Shown: positions 1 through 6,366, numbered from the stretch's first letter. The stretch: DNA of 19,193 nucleotides from Clostridiaceae bacterium (GCA_016297555.1 JAEDGK010000030.1:1-19193), one strand, 5' to 3'. Made by a program: numbers and translations. Notes: a model not told the origin generated them from the letters alone.

Positions 1-44
1 CCTTTGGCAAAGGAGGTGGCACGGCGAAGCCGTGACGGAGGATT
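1..44 (-). repeat. Two-hairpin repeat, copy 1 (cut by window edge)
   Basis: The first hairpin is CCTTT-GGC-AAAGGAGG (1-16), with its outer stem cut off by the window edge. The second is CACGGC-GAA-GCCGTG (20-34), followed by ACGGAGGATT. This is nearly the reverse complement of 6584-6630, so the same element occurs in both orientations. One base differs in the junction between the hairpins (GGCAC here, GTCAC equivalent in the other copy). It is non-coding and its function is unknown. Confidence 0.75.
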
Positions 45-76
45 GGCAAATAAAAAACACATCATTTTTACGGCGC

Positions 77-126
77 AATTCGTAGGGGTCGGCGTCCTCG
101 ACGACCCGCGAAATAATGCGTAATTA
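77..126 (+). repeat. GTAG-hairpin repeat, family B copy 1
   Basis: CGTAGGGGTCGGCGTCC begins a short hairpin with arms GGGTCG and CGACCC and a central TCCT loop closed by CG pairs. It is followed by GCGAAATAATGCGTAATT. The left flank GGCGCAATT recurs beside another repeat near 7030. Related copies lie at 6077-6121 and 7099-7142. Confidence 0.75.
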
Positions 127-165
127 ATGAAATGTTAAATCATATTGTTTGGTTATAAATCCAAT

Positions 166-194
166 GTAGGGCGGCTTGCCCACAAGCCGCCGTG
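166..194 (+). repeat. GTAG-hairpin repeat, family A copy 1
   Basis: GTAG is followed by a perfect 9-bp stem, GGCGGCTTG (170-178) and CAAGCCGCC (183-191), with a CCCA loop. The same unit recurs at 5839, 5978 and 6532, and inverted at 6727. There is no T-run on either side, so it does not look like a standard terminator. Confidence 0.8.
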
Positions 195-226
195 CATTTG
201 ATGAATTGCTCCGCAAAAACTGATAA

Positions 227-269
227 ACTCCCTCAGTCACTTTGTGACAGCTCCCTCACGAGGGAGCCT
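227..269 (-). repeat. Two-hairpin repeat, copy 2
   Basis: Read on the minus strand, this has hairpin 1 GCTCCCTC-GT-GAGGGAGC (267-250), then TGTCAC-AAA-GTGAC (hairpin 2, 248-236), then TGAGGGAGTT. The architecture matches 6659-6697 on the plus strand, but both stems have different sequences that still pair. That is the pattern expected of a repeat whose fold is conserved. Confidence 0.75.
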
Positions 270-307
270 TAACATCAACCCTCATATTCGACAAAAGCTT
301 TCTGTTG

Positions 308-340
308 ATATTAGCCTCCTTTGGCAAAGGAGGCTAATAT
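308..340. repeat. Perfect 15-bp stem downstream of parB (half of the two-hairpin repeat)
   Basis: ATATTAGCCTCCTTT (308-322) pairs perfectly with AAAGGAGGCTAATAT (326-340) around a GGC loop. It lies 15 bases beyond the parB stop and is the first hairpin of the two-hairpin repeat on its own. It could block or process the parB transcript, but neither strand has a following T-run, so I do not call it an intrinsic terminator. Confidence 0.7.
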
Positions 341-355
341 TGCCGAAAGTTTCCG

Positions 356-1222
356 TTATTCGAGTGATGAGAGGGCGCTGGCAATGCGCGCAAGATCGTC
401 CTTATCGTAAAACGCGATTTCAAGAGTGCCGTTTTCTTTGCCGCCCTTTGTGATAACCCGCGCTTTTCTGCCAAGGCTGTTGTTGAGCGAAAGCTCAACC
501 TCGTCAAAAAAAGTGTTTCTTGAGGCGGGCTTTTTAGCCTCTTTTTTCTGCGCGGTCATTGATTTAACGAGCTTTTCGGTTTCACGCACCGAAAGACCCT
601 TTTCAACTATCAGCTCGGCAAGAGAGTTTATCTGTTCATCATCGCTCAGAGCGGCGAGCGCTCTTGCATGACCTGCGGAAAGCGTGCCGCCGCGAACCAA
701 ATCAAGAGCTTTTTCGGGCAGCTTCAAAAGGCGCAGGGAATTTGCAACGGCGGGGCGGGATTTGCCCACGCGCTGAGCCGCCTCCTCCTGAGTGAGCTTG
801 AAATCCTTGATAAGTGATGCAAAGCCGAGTGCTTCTTCAACGGGGTTTAAGTCCTCGCGCTGTAAATTTTCTATTAAAGAAATAACAGCAGCGTCCGAAT
901 CGCTCAATTCCTTGATGATGACGGGCACTTGGGTCAGCCCTGCAATTCGGCTTGCTCGCCAACGCCTTTCACCGGCAACGAGCTGATAGCCGCCGCCTAT
1001 TATCGGGCGCACCAGCAAAGGCTGCAAAACGCCGTGGCGGGCAATGGATTCCGCAAGCTCCGAAAGAGCGGCTTCGTCAAAATGCTTTCTCGCCTGCTCC
1101 TTGTTCGGCTCGATATCCATAAGGTTGAGTTTCACGGGCTGTGCCGCACTTGTTTCTTCAAGAGAATTATCTGCAAGCAGAGAACCAAGTCCTCTGCCGA
1201 GTCCGCTTTTTTTAGGCGCCAT
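356..1222 (-). CDS. parB: Chromosome-partitioning protein ParB (Spo0J)
   Basis: This is a ParB-family CTPase that loads at parS sites and slides as a DNA clamp, organising the origin region for segregation with ParA. The 288-residue length is normal. The basic N-terminus contains GLGRGLGSLL (residues 7-16), the segment that in this family stimulates ParA ATPase. The CTP-binding motifs are GERRWRA (84-90) and ENLQRED (118-124). The parS-reading helix-turn-helix is around 143-165 (GKSRPAVANSLRLL), with the ParB-type Arg after GKS, and GHARAL is at 184-189. The C-terminal dimerisation region follows a Lys-rich linker near 225-233. The ATG is preceded by AAGGAG at 8 nt, which overlaps the parA stop region. 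The gene lies 12 nt after parA, so the two are surely co-transcribed. The Gln-Pro-Arg usual before the CTP pocket is Gln-Ala-Arg here, a small deviation. Confidence 0.96.
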   Translation of the reverse strand: MAPKKSGLGRGLGSLLADNSLEETSAAQPVKLNLMDIEPNKEQARKHFDEAALSELAESIARHGVLQPLLVRPIIGGGYQLVAGERRWRASRIAGLTQVPVIIKELSDSDAAVISLIENLQREDLNPVEEALGFASLIKDFKLTQEEAAQRVGKSRPAVANSLRLLKLPEKALDLVRGGTLSAGHARALAALSDDEQINSLAELIVEKGLSVRETEKLVKSMTAQKKEAKKPASRNTFFDEVELSLNNSLGRKARVITKGGKENGTLEIAFYDKDDLARIASALSSLE

Positions 1223-1234
1223 ATCATTTTCTCC

Positions 1235-2002
1235 TTATCTACCGTTTAATTTCAGAAATTCATCGGCAAGCTCGCTGTAAGCGCGCGCTCCCTTTGAGGA
1301 TTTGTCATAATACATTACGGGCTGACCGTAGCTCGGAGCCTCCGAAAGGCGCACATTTCTCGGAATAACCGTTGAATAGACCTTTTTCGGAAAGCATCTT
1401 TTAACTTCTTCAACCACCTGCTGTGTGAGATTGAGCTGACCGTTATACATTGTGAGGAGCACGCCCTCGATTTCTATGTAAGGATTGTAAAGCCGCTTAA
1501 CCGTTCTGACGGTTGAAATGAGCTGTGAAAGACCTTCAAGCGCGAAAAATTCACATTGAATGGGCACAATCAGCGTGTCTGCGGCGCAAAGCCCGTTAAG
1601 GGTTATCAGCCCGAGCGAGGGAGGGCAGTCAAGAAAAATAAAATCAAAGCTGTCTTTAATCTCGGCAAGGGAATTTTTCAGCTTGGACTCTCTTTTCGGC
1701 AGGTCAACGAGTTCAAGCTCCGCGCCCGCGAGATCCATACTTGACGGCATAACAAAAACATTTTCATAGGGCGTTTGAGTTACCGCCTGCGAAGCGGCAC
1801 AGCCGCCGATAAGCACGCTGTAAGAGGATTTTTCAAGCCCTCGTTTGTTAATTCCGAGCCCGCTTGTCGAATTGCCCTGAGGGTCGATATCAACAAGCAG
1901 GGTTTTATAGCCCTTGCTGCCCAAAGCGGCAGTCAGGTTGACGGCGGAGGTGGTTTTTCCCACGCCGCCTTTCTGATTTACAACTGCAATTATCTTGCCC
2001 AA
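1235..2002 (-). CDS. parA: Chromosome-partitioning ATPase ParA (Soj)
   Basis: This is a deviant-Walker ParA/MinD-superfamily ATPase that binds DNA non-specifically as an ATP dimer and is cleared by ParB; in Bacillus Soj also regulates DnaA. Visible motifs are the deviant Walker A KGGVGKTT with the signature Lys, the Walker A' region VDIDPQGN, and Walker B FIFLDCPPSLG. The length of about 255 residues is normal. I chose the TTG start at 2002 because GGGAG (2015-2011) is 8 nt upstream and the product begins MGKIIAVVNQKGG, as in typical Soj. An ATG two codons earlier (2008) is possible but only 2 nt from that ribosome site. parB follows 12 nt downstream. A promoter and a parS-like site lie upstream, which suggests autoregulation by ParB (inference). 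Confidence 0.95.
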   Translation of the reverse strand: MGKIIAVVNQKGGVGKTTSAVNLTAALGSKGYKTLLVDIDPQGNSTSGLGINKRGLEKSSYSVLIGGCAASQAVTQTPYENVFVMPSSMDLAGAELELVDLPKRESKLKNSLAEIKDSFDFIFLDCPPSLGLITLNGLCAADTLIVPIQCEFFALEGLSQLISTVRTVKRLYNPYIEIEGVLLTMYNGQLNLTQQVVEEVKRCFPKKVYSTVIPRNVRLSEAPSYGQPVMYYDKSSKGARAYSELADEFLKLNGR

Positions 2003-2076
2003 AATCATCTCTCCCGTTACACAAAAATAGTATATATAAATGTAATTAATATATGTTTGTTTACTTTACGCAACTT

Positions 2077-2085
2077 ATTATATCA
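2077..2085 (-). promoter_or_regulatory. Extended -10 promoter for parA-parB
   Basis: On the minus strand this reads TGATATAAT: a perfect TATAAT (2082-2077) with the TG extension one base upstream. No good -35 hexamer is visible, which is common for extended -10 promoters. Transcription would begin near 2070, giving a leader of about 65 nt before parA. Confidence 0.6.
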
Positions 2086-2121
2086 CACGGCGCATAAAAA
2101 GGGAAGATGAAACGCAAAAAA

Positions 2122-2137
2122 TGTTTCATGTGAAACA
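2122..2137. promoter_or_regulatory. parS: parS-like ParB binding site 1
   Basis: TGTTTCATGTGAAACA differs by one central base from the ideal palindrome TGTTTCACGTGAAACA, which fits the Bacillus parS consensus. It lies about 40 bp upstream of the parA -10 box and between noc and parA. An identical 16-mer in the same orientation occurs at 4258-4273. ParB encoded nearby is the expected ligand. Confidence 0.85.
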
Positions 2138-2174
2138 GCGAAGAGGGCAGACCGCTAAGCCTGCCCCCTCCGCT
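2137..2174. other. Long hairpin between noc and parA
   Basis: AGCG (2137-2140) pairs with CGCT (2171-2174), and GAGGGCAG (2143-2150) pairs with most of CTGCCCCCTC (2161-2170), with two extra bases in one arm. It follows the noc stop at 2233 by about 60 nt, so it may end the noc transcript, but no real T-run follows on the minus strand. Its edge abuts parS site 1. Confidence 0.5.
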
Positions 2175-2232
2175 GTGGATGTGGGTGTGAAAGAGAAAGA
2201 TATGGTAAGTTGAAGCTGTCAAATTAATTCGG

Positions 2233-3063
2233 CTATGCCGAGGTGCGCTTTGCCTTTATAACGCAGTTTCTGTTTTTTGGGATGCGCACGATGTATTCGA
2301 TGTATTCGTCGGTTTCGCTCTTTGCGGAATCGGCTTCAATTCCCGCGCGGCGCATTGTATCCACCGCATGGTTGAGAGTATTAACAAAAATTCTTACATC
2401 TTTAAAAAGCTTCACGGGCGGCTGTCTGCGGCGACCGTCATTATCCAGAATCTGCGAAACGAGCCGCTCCGTTTCGGCAACGCTGAGCCGCTTTTCCGCG
2501 ATTATCGACATTGCCCTCTGCATCTGGCTCTCCGCAGGCAGGCGAAGCAGGGCGCGCGCGTGCCGCTCGGTCAGGTTTTCCTGACAGATTTTGAGGCGGA
2601 TGTCCTCGGGCAGACGAAGCAGACGGAGTTTATTTGAGATTGTCGGCGGCGCTTTGCCGAGCTTTTTGCAAACCTCGTCGCGGCTCATTCCGAAATCGTC
2701 TATCAGCTTTTCAATCGCCTGCGCTTCCTCAAAAAATCCGAGGTCACTCCTCTGAATGTTTTCAAGCAGGGCAAAGAGAGCTGATTTTTCGTCGCTCGCT
2801 TCCATTATTATGCAAGGGATTTGCGCCATACCCACAAGCCTTGAAGCTCTCAGGCGGCGTTCACCCGAAATCAGCTCGTATTCGCCGCGGCTGTTGACCC
2901 GCACGGCGATAGGCTGAATAATTCCGTTTTGCCTGATGCTCTGCGCGAGGCTTTCAAGCTCGTCAAAATCAAAACGCTTTCTCGGCTGATTTGGGTTAGG
3001 ATAAATTTCCTCCTGCGGGACAAGAATTATCTGCCCGCCGATTTTATATTTTCCGGATTTCAA
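2233..3063 (-). CDS. noc: Noc-like nucleoid occlusion protein (ParB paralogue)
   Basis: This is the second ParB/Noc-family CTPase of the locus. Noc proteins bind their own sites across the chromosome and keep FtsZ from assembling over DNA. CTP motifs are GERRLRA (about 67-73) and ENIQRSD (about 101-107), with a helix-turn-helix GKAPPTISNKLRLL (about 136-149), then TERHARAL. The C-terminal region with FVNTLNHAVDTMRRAG resembles the Noc C-terminal domain rather than that of ParB. It lacks the GLGRGLG segment of ParB. I placed the start at TTG 3063 because GGGGGG (3076-3071) is 7 nt upstream; a TTG at 3069 is only 1 nt from it. The N-terminus is short and lacks an evident membrane-binding amphipathic helix of the Bacillus type. 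A dedicated promoter lies in the gap after rsmG. A generic second ParB is the alternative call. Confidence 0.85.
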   Translation of the reverse strand: MKSGKYKIGGQIILVPQEEIYPNPNQPRKRFDFDELESLAQSIRQNGIIQPIAVRVNSRGEYELISGERRLRASRLVGMAQIPCIIMEASDEKSALFALLENIQRSDLGFFEEAQAIEKLIDDFGMSRDEVCKKLGKAPPTISNKLRLLRLPEDIRLKICQENLTERHARALLRLPAESQMQRAMSIIAEKRLSVAETERLVSQILDNDGRRRQPPVKLFKDVRIFVNTLNHAVDTMRRAGIEADSAKSETDEYIEYIVRIPKNRNCVIKAKRTSA

Positions 3064-3095
3064 ATTCAAGCCCCCCGTTCGGTTCCTTTGACTAA

Positions 3096-3124
3096 ATCAT
3101 ATCACCGAGAGGAGGGTTTGTCCA
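3096..3124 (-). promoter_or_regulatory. Sigma-A-type promoter for noc
   Basis: On the minus strand this has -35 TGGACA (3124-3119), a spacer of exactly 17 nt, and -10 TATGAT (3101-3096) preceded by TG as an extended -10. The start point would be near 3089, giving a leader of about 25 nt. It lets noc be transcribed independently of mnmG-rsmG. Confidence 0.7.
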
Positions 3125-3173
3125 GCAAATTCGATTGGCAAAAAACTCTGCAAATCGACATTCAATATTAAAT

Positions 3174-3887
3174 TTAAAGAGGTTTTTTCGCAATCTGAGC
3201 GGATACACGCGGATATTTTGGCGGAATATGCGATATCTTTTTTATAACAATCAGATTTCTTTCGCCGCCGTCGGAAAGCTTAAAGGATTTTTCATCGGTT
3301 ATTTTGCCGCCGAGCAGCTTTATAGCCGCCTGCGCCTGCTCAATTTCCTCCCCTGCTTTTGCCGATTTCATTGCTATAAAGCAGCCGCCGACCTTAACAA
3401 ACGGCAAGCAGTATTCGCAGAGCACATTCAGCGCGGCTACTGCGCGGGAGCAAACAACATCAAACCCCTCGCGGTATTCGGGTTTTCTGCCCGCTTCTTC
3501 GGCGCGGGCGTGAAGAATTTCGGGGCTTAGCCCAAGGCTTTCGGCGGCAGAAGAAACATATTTCAGCTTCTTTGCCGTGCTGTCAAGCATTGTCAGCTTT
3601 AAATCGGGGCGAACAATCAAAAGCGGAAGTCCGGGAAAGCCTGCGCCCGTTCCCACATCGAGCACGCGCGCGCCCAATTCAAAATCGGCGGCGGTCAGCG
3701 CGGAAATGCTGTCGGCAAAATGCTTTACAGCTATTCCGTCGGGGTCGGTTATTGCGGTTAAATTCATTGTTTTGTTTTGCTCAATCATCAGATGTGCAAG
3801 CAAATCAAATTTTGCAAGCGCGTCATCGGAAAGAGAAATTCCGAGCTTTTCGGCATCGGCGAGCAAAAGGGCGGAATTATAATACAT
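3174..3887 (-). CDS. rsmG: 16S rRNA (guanine-N7) methyltransferase RsmG (GidB)
   Basis: RsmG uses S-adenosylmethionine to methylate N7 of G527 (E. coli numbering) in 16S rRNA; its loss is known to give low-level streptomycin resistance. The 237-residue length is normal. Visible family features are NKTMNLTAITDP followed by KHFADS (about 39-60), the SAM-binding loop VLDVGTGAGFPGLPL (75-89), and SRAVAAL (148-154) before LPFVKVGG. The start ATG (3887-3885) lies inside the end of mnmG with an 11-nt overlap, indicating translational coupling. The mnmG-rsmG order is the classic gidA-gidB pair. Confidence 0.96.
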   Translation of the reverse strand: MYYNSALLLADAEKLGISLSDDALAKFDLLAHLMIEQNKTMNLTAITDPDGIAVKHFADSISALTAADFELGARVLDVGTGAGFPGLPLLIVRPDLKLTMLDSTAKKLKYVSSAAESLGLSPEILHARAEEAGRKPEYREGFDVVCSRAVAALNVLCEYCLPFVKVGGCFIAMKSAKAGEEIEQAQAAIKLLGGKITDEKSFKLSDGGERNLIVIKKISHIPPKYPRVSAQIAKKPL

Positions 3888-5754
3888 TTATACCGTTCCT
3901 CTCGAGATAGATAAGTAAAACAGAGATATCTGCCGGTGAAACGCCTGAAATTCTTGACGCCTGACCCACGGTTTCGGGGTGGATTTTGTTAAGCTTTTCA
4001 ATCGCTTCAAGCCGCAGACCCGTTATGAGCGAATAGTCAAGCTCATGCGGCAGTTTTTTGACCTCGAGCCGCCTGAGCTCGTTTATCTGCTGCTGCTGGC
4101 GCTTGATATAGCCCTCGTATTTTATATCGATTTCAACCTGCTCAAAAACTTCGGGCGGCAGGTCGGGTCTTGATTTATCAAACGGAGCGAGCGCCTCATA
4201 GTTTATCTGCGGGCGGCGGAGCAGCTCAATCATCTTAACGCCCTTTTCAAGCGGAGATGTTTCATGTGAAACAAGCATTGCGTCAAGCTCGTCCGTTTTG
4301 GGCACGGAAAGATTTTCAACTCTCTCCCGCTCTGCCGCTATCAAATCAAGCTTTTTTAAAAAGGCTTGGTAACGCTCCTCGGATATCAGCCCCGCCTTGT
4401 AGCCGATTTCGGTTAAGCGGCGGTCGGCGTTATCCTGCCTTAAAATCAGGCGGTATTCGGAGCGCGAGGTCATCATTCTGTAAGGGTCGGAACAGCCTTT
4501 TGTAACAAGGTCGTCAATCAGAGTGCCGATATATGAGGTGGTGCGGTCAAGAATAACGGGTTCTTTGCCGAGAATTTTCAGCGCGGCGTTTATGCCTGCC
4601 ACAAGCCCCTGAGCCGCGGCTTCCTCATATCCGCTTGAGCCGTTGAACTGACCCGCGCCGTAAAGTCCGTCAAAATCCTTGAATTCAAGGGTGCGGCGCA
4701 GAGAAAGCGGGTCAACACAGTCATATTCAATGGCATAGGCGGTGCGGAGAAATTCCGCATTTTCAAGCCCCGGTATGCTGTGAACAATTTGAAGCTGAAC
4801 ATCTTCGGGCAGCGAGGACGAAAGCCCTTGCAGATACATTTCATCGGTTTTTGCGCCGCATGGCTCAACGAATATCTGATGCCTCTCCTTTTCGGAGAAA
4901 CGCACGATTTTATCTTCAATGCTCGGGCAGTAACGCGGACCAACGCCGTCAATTTTGCCCGAATAAAGCGGAGAACGGTGCAGATTTTCAAGAATTACCC
5001 TCTTGGTTTCCGCGCCCGTGTAGGTGATATAGCAAGGCTCGGTGTTTTTGATTTCAATATTTCTGCCGAAAGAAAAGCTGACGGTTTTTTCATCGCCGTA
5101 TTGCGGCTCAAGGTGAGCCGTGTCAACGCTTCGTCTGTTTACGCGCGGCGGAGTTCCCGTTTTAAATCGGCGGGTGAGAACTCCCAGCCTTTTGAGCGCT
5201 TTTGCAAGCTCTACGGCGGGGAACATTCCGTCAGGTCCGCTTTCATATGAAACATCGCCGATATAAACGCGCCCTGCGAGAAAAGTGCCCGTCGCAATTA
5301 TAACGGCCTTTGCGCGGTGAACGGCTTCAAGGCGGGTTTTGAGCAGCCATTCGCCGCCGTCACGAGAGATATCGGTTATTTCCGCCTGTCGAAGAAAGAG
5401 ATTTTCCTGCTTCTCCAAAACGGATTTCATATAATCGGAATAAGCGCGGCGGTCGATTTGAGCGCGCAGACTGTGAACGGCGGGACCCTTGCCGAGATTG
5501 AGCATTCGGCTTTGCAGGGTGTTTTTATCAGCGGCAATTCCCATTTCGCCGCCGAGCGCATCGATTTCACGCACAAGATGACCCTTTGAAGTGCCGCCGA
5601 TTGAGGGATTGCAGGGCATATTGCCGACCCAATCGAGATTGATTGTGAAAACGGCGGTTTTGCAGCCCAGACGCGCCGAGGCAAGCCCCGCTTCAATTCC
5701 CGCGTGACCCGCGCCGATTACGGCAACATCAAAATTGTCAGAAAAATATTCCAT
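3877..5754 (-). CDS. mnmG: tRNA uridine 5-carboxymethylaminomethyl modification enzyme MnmG (GidA)
   Basis: MnmG is the FAD-dependent partner of MnmE; together they install the cmnm5 group on wobble U34 of certain tRNAs. From the chosen start the protein has 625 residues, typical for the family. The FAD-binding loop GAGHAG is at 14-19. The two conserved cysteines are visible as GNMPCNPS (C48) and GPRYCPSIE (C276). The C-terminal region has YEGYIKRQ and ends with the helical MnmE-binding domain. I chose ATG 5754 because the product then starts MEYFSDNFDVAVIG, as in homologues. The open frame continues 34 codons upstream, but that part is translated intergenic repeat. The ribosome site is weak (GTGGTG). 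The gene carries a parS-like site at about codons 494-499. MnmE is separated from it by a repeat island rather than adjacent. Confidence 0.97.
   Translation of the reverse strand: MEYFSDNFDVAVIGAGHAGIEAGLASARLGCKTAVFTINLDWVGNMPCNPSIGGTSKGHLVREIDALGGEMGIAADKNTLQSRMLNLGKGPAVHSLRAQIDRRAYSDYMKSVLEKQENLFLRQAEITDISRDGGEWLLKTRLEAVHRAKAVIIATGTFLAGRVYIGDVSYESGPDGMFPAVELAKALKRLGVLTRRFKTGTPPRVNRRSVDTAHLEPQYGDEKTVSFSFGRNIEIKNTEPCYITYTGAETKRVILENLHRSPLYSGKIDGVGPRYCPSIEDKIVRFSEKERHQIFVEPCGAKTDEMYLQGLSSSLPEDVQLQIVHSIPGLENAEFLRTAYAIEYDCVDPLSLRRTLEFKDFDGLYGAGQFNGSSGYEEAAAQGLVAGINAALKILGKEPVILDRTTSYIGTLIDDLVTKGCSDPYRMMTSRSEYRLILRQDNADRRLTEIGYKAGLISEERYQAFLKKLDLIAAERERVENLSVPKTDELDAMLVSHETSPLEKGVKMIELLRRPQINYEALAPFDKSRPDLPPEVFEQVEIDIKYEGYIKRQQQQINELRRLEVKKLPHELDYSLITGLRLEAIEKLNKIHPETVGQASRISGVSPADISVLLIYLERNGINVL
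4258..4273. promoter_or_regulatory. parS: parS-like ParB binding site 2, inside mnmG
   Basis: TGTTTCATGTGAAACA is identical to the site at 2122-2137 and in the same orientation, 2136 bp away. It lies within the mnmG coding sequence, where it is read on the minus strand as codons for Val-Ser-His-Glu-Thr. Coding-region parS sites are known, for example inside Bacillus spo0J. Confidence 0.8.
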
Positions 5755-5768
5755 ATCAAACACCACAT

Positions 5769-5806
5769 AATATAAAAATGATAAAATAATAACAAGCAAA
5801 AGCAAT
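5769..5806 (-). promoter_or_regulatory. Possible promoter for mnmG-rsmG
   Basis: The short stretch upstream of mnmG is the most AT-rich near the gene. On the minus strand it contains two TTGCTT hexamers in tandem and downstream TATCAT and TATATT boxes. The combinations give spacers of 16 or 19 nt, so the match is only fair. Placing it here is reasonable because the region upstream is repeat DNA and mnmE is 1.4 kb away. Confidence 0.35.
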
Positions 5807-5835
5807 TCGGAATTCATAATGCATAATTCGGAATT
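5804..5835. repeat. AATTCGGAATT tandem unit upstream of mnmG
   Basis: Two copies of AATTCGGAATT (5804-5814 and 5825-5835) flank CATAATGCAT. Similar AATTCCGAATT fragments occur at 6111-6121 and near 7133 and 6890. Translated, it gives the spurious N-terminal extension of mnmG. Confidence 0.6.
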
Positions 5836-5838
5836 AGA

Positions 5839-5865
5839 GTAGGGCGGCTTGCCCACAAGCCGCCG
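5839..5865 (+). repeat. GTAG-hairpin repeat, family A copy 2
   Basis: GTAG plus the stem GGCGGCTTG / CAAGCCGCC with a CCCA loop. The right flank (GAAAACTTGCCCGT, then TTTAACGG) is shared with the copy at 5978, so a unit of about 50 bp has been duplicated here. Confidence 0.8.
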
Positions 5866-5895
5866 AAAACTTGCCCGTGTTTAACGGCGAATTTC

Positions 5896-5921
5896 GTAGG
5901 GGACGATGCCCACATCGTCCC
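5896..5921 (+). repeat. GTAG-hairpin repeat, family D copy 1
   Basis: GTAG is followed by a perfect 9-bp stem, GGGACGATG (5900-5908) and CATCGTCCC (5913-5921), with loop CCCA. The flank and loop match family A but the stem sequence is entirely different. A degraded inverted copy is at 6950-6976. Confidence 0.75.
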
Positions 5922-5977
5922 AATCGCGGTGACCCCGCGCGGTCTCCCGAAAAATGATAATCAATAACATCCGCAGT

Positions 5978-6004
5978 GTAGGGCGGCTTGACCACAAGCC
6001 GCCG
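5978..6004 (+). repeat. GTAG-hairpin repeat, family A copy 3
   Basis: The same stem as at 166 and 5839, with loop ACCA instead of CCCA. Its right flank is shared with the 5839 copy and then runs directly into the family C hairpin at 6025. Confidence 0.8.
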
Positions 6005-6024
6005 AAAACTTGCCCGTATTTAAC

Positions 6025-6052
6025 GGAACGCTGAGGACAGCGTTCCCTACCG
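6025..6052 (-). repeat. GTAG-hairpin repeat, family C copy 1
   Basis: On the minus strand, GGTAG is followed by the stem GGAACGCTG / CAGCGTTCC with a TCCT loop. The 9-bp stem is perfect (6025-6033 with 6038-6046). A second copy lies at 6905-6931. It abuts the family A copy at 5978, with the two in opposite orientation. Confidence 0.75.
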
Positions 6053-6076
6053 GAGCTGTATTTTTATAGCGTAATT

Positions 6077-6121
6077 CGTAGGGGTCGGCGTCCCCGACGA
6101 CCCGAGAAACAATTCCGAATT
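6077..6121 (+). repeat. GTAG-hairpin repeat, family B copy 2
   Basis: This copy begins CGTAGGGGTCGGCGTCC, has arms GGGTCG and CGACCC, and ends in GAGAAACAATTCCGAATT. It differs from the copy at 77 by a few bases, including the loop (TCCC for TCCT). The GTAATT left flank matches the other members. Confidence 0.7.
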
Positions 6122-6164
6122 CGCCGTATTTTCACGCCGCTTCCCGAGAGAGCCCGCACAATGG

Positions 6165-6186
6165 TTTCACGGTTTAAATCGTGAAA
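6165..6186. repeat. Isolated 22-bp inverted repeat
   Basis: TTTCACG (6165-6171) and CGTGAAA (6180-6186) flank GTTTAAAT, which itself contains the palindrome TTTAAA. It does not match the parS consensus and is not repeated in the window. It could be a binding site for a dimeric regulator or simply chance. Confidence 0.4.
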
Positions 6187-6366
6187 GAGCAAGGAGGGTG
6201 AGGGAAAAATCGGTGTGCCGAAAACGGTAGATATAAGCCCTTTTTAAGCGACTAATATATTTCAATATAAGAATAATAAAACTCCCGTTTACAGACGATA
6301 GCGTTCTTTTGATTTAACATTGCATCGTTTGAAAAATTTCTATCGGCTGTAATCGAAAAACGGCAT

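Larger units (their letters stand above)
1..355. other. Gene-free repeat island downstream of parB
   Basis: No credible gene is seen; the short open frames here are translated repeat. It holds copies of the two-hairpin repeat (1-44, 227-269, half copy 308-340), family B (77-126) and family A (166-194), the same families as in the island between mnmG and mnmE. The sequence between them is AT-rich without recognisable signals. Confidence 0.7.

Noticed and set aside
308..340. Intrinsic terminator for parB
   Set aside because: The stem is perfect but no T-run follows on either strand, and the sequence is a known half of a dispersed repeat.
5755..5856. 34-codon N-terminal extension of mnmG with a hydrophobic stretch resembling a membrane segment
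   Set aside because: It is translated from the AATTCGGAATT repeat and AT-rich promoter DNA; the internal Met gives the normal MnmG N-terminus and length.
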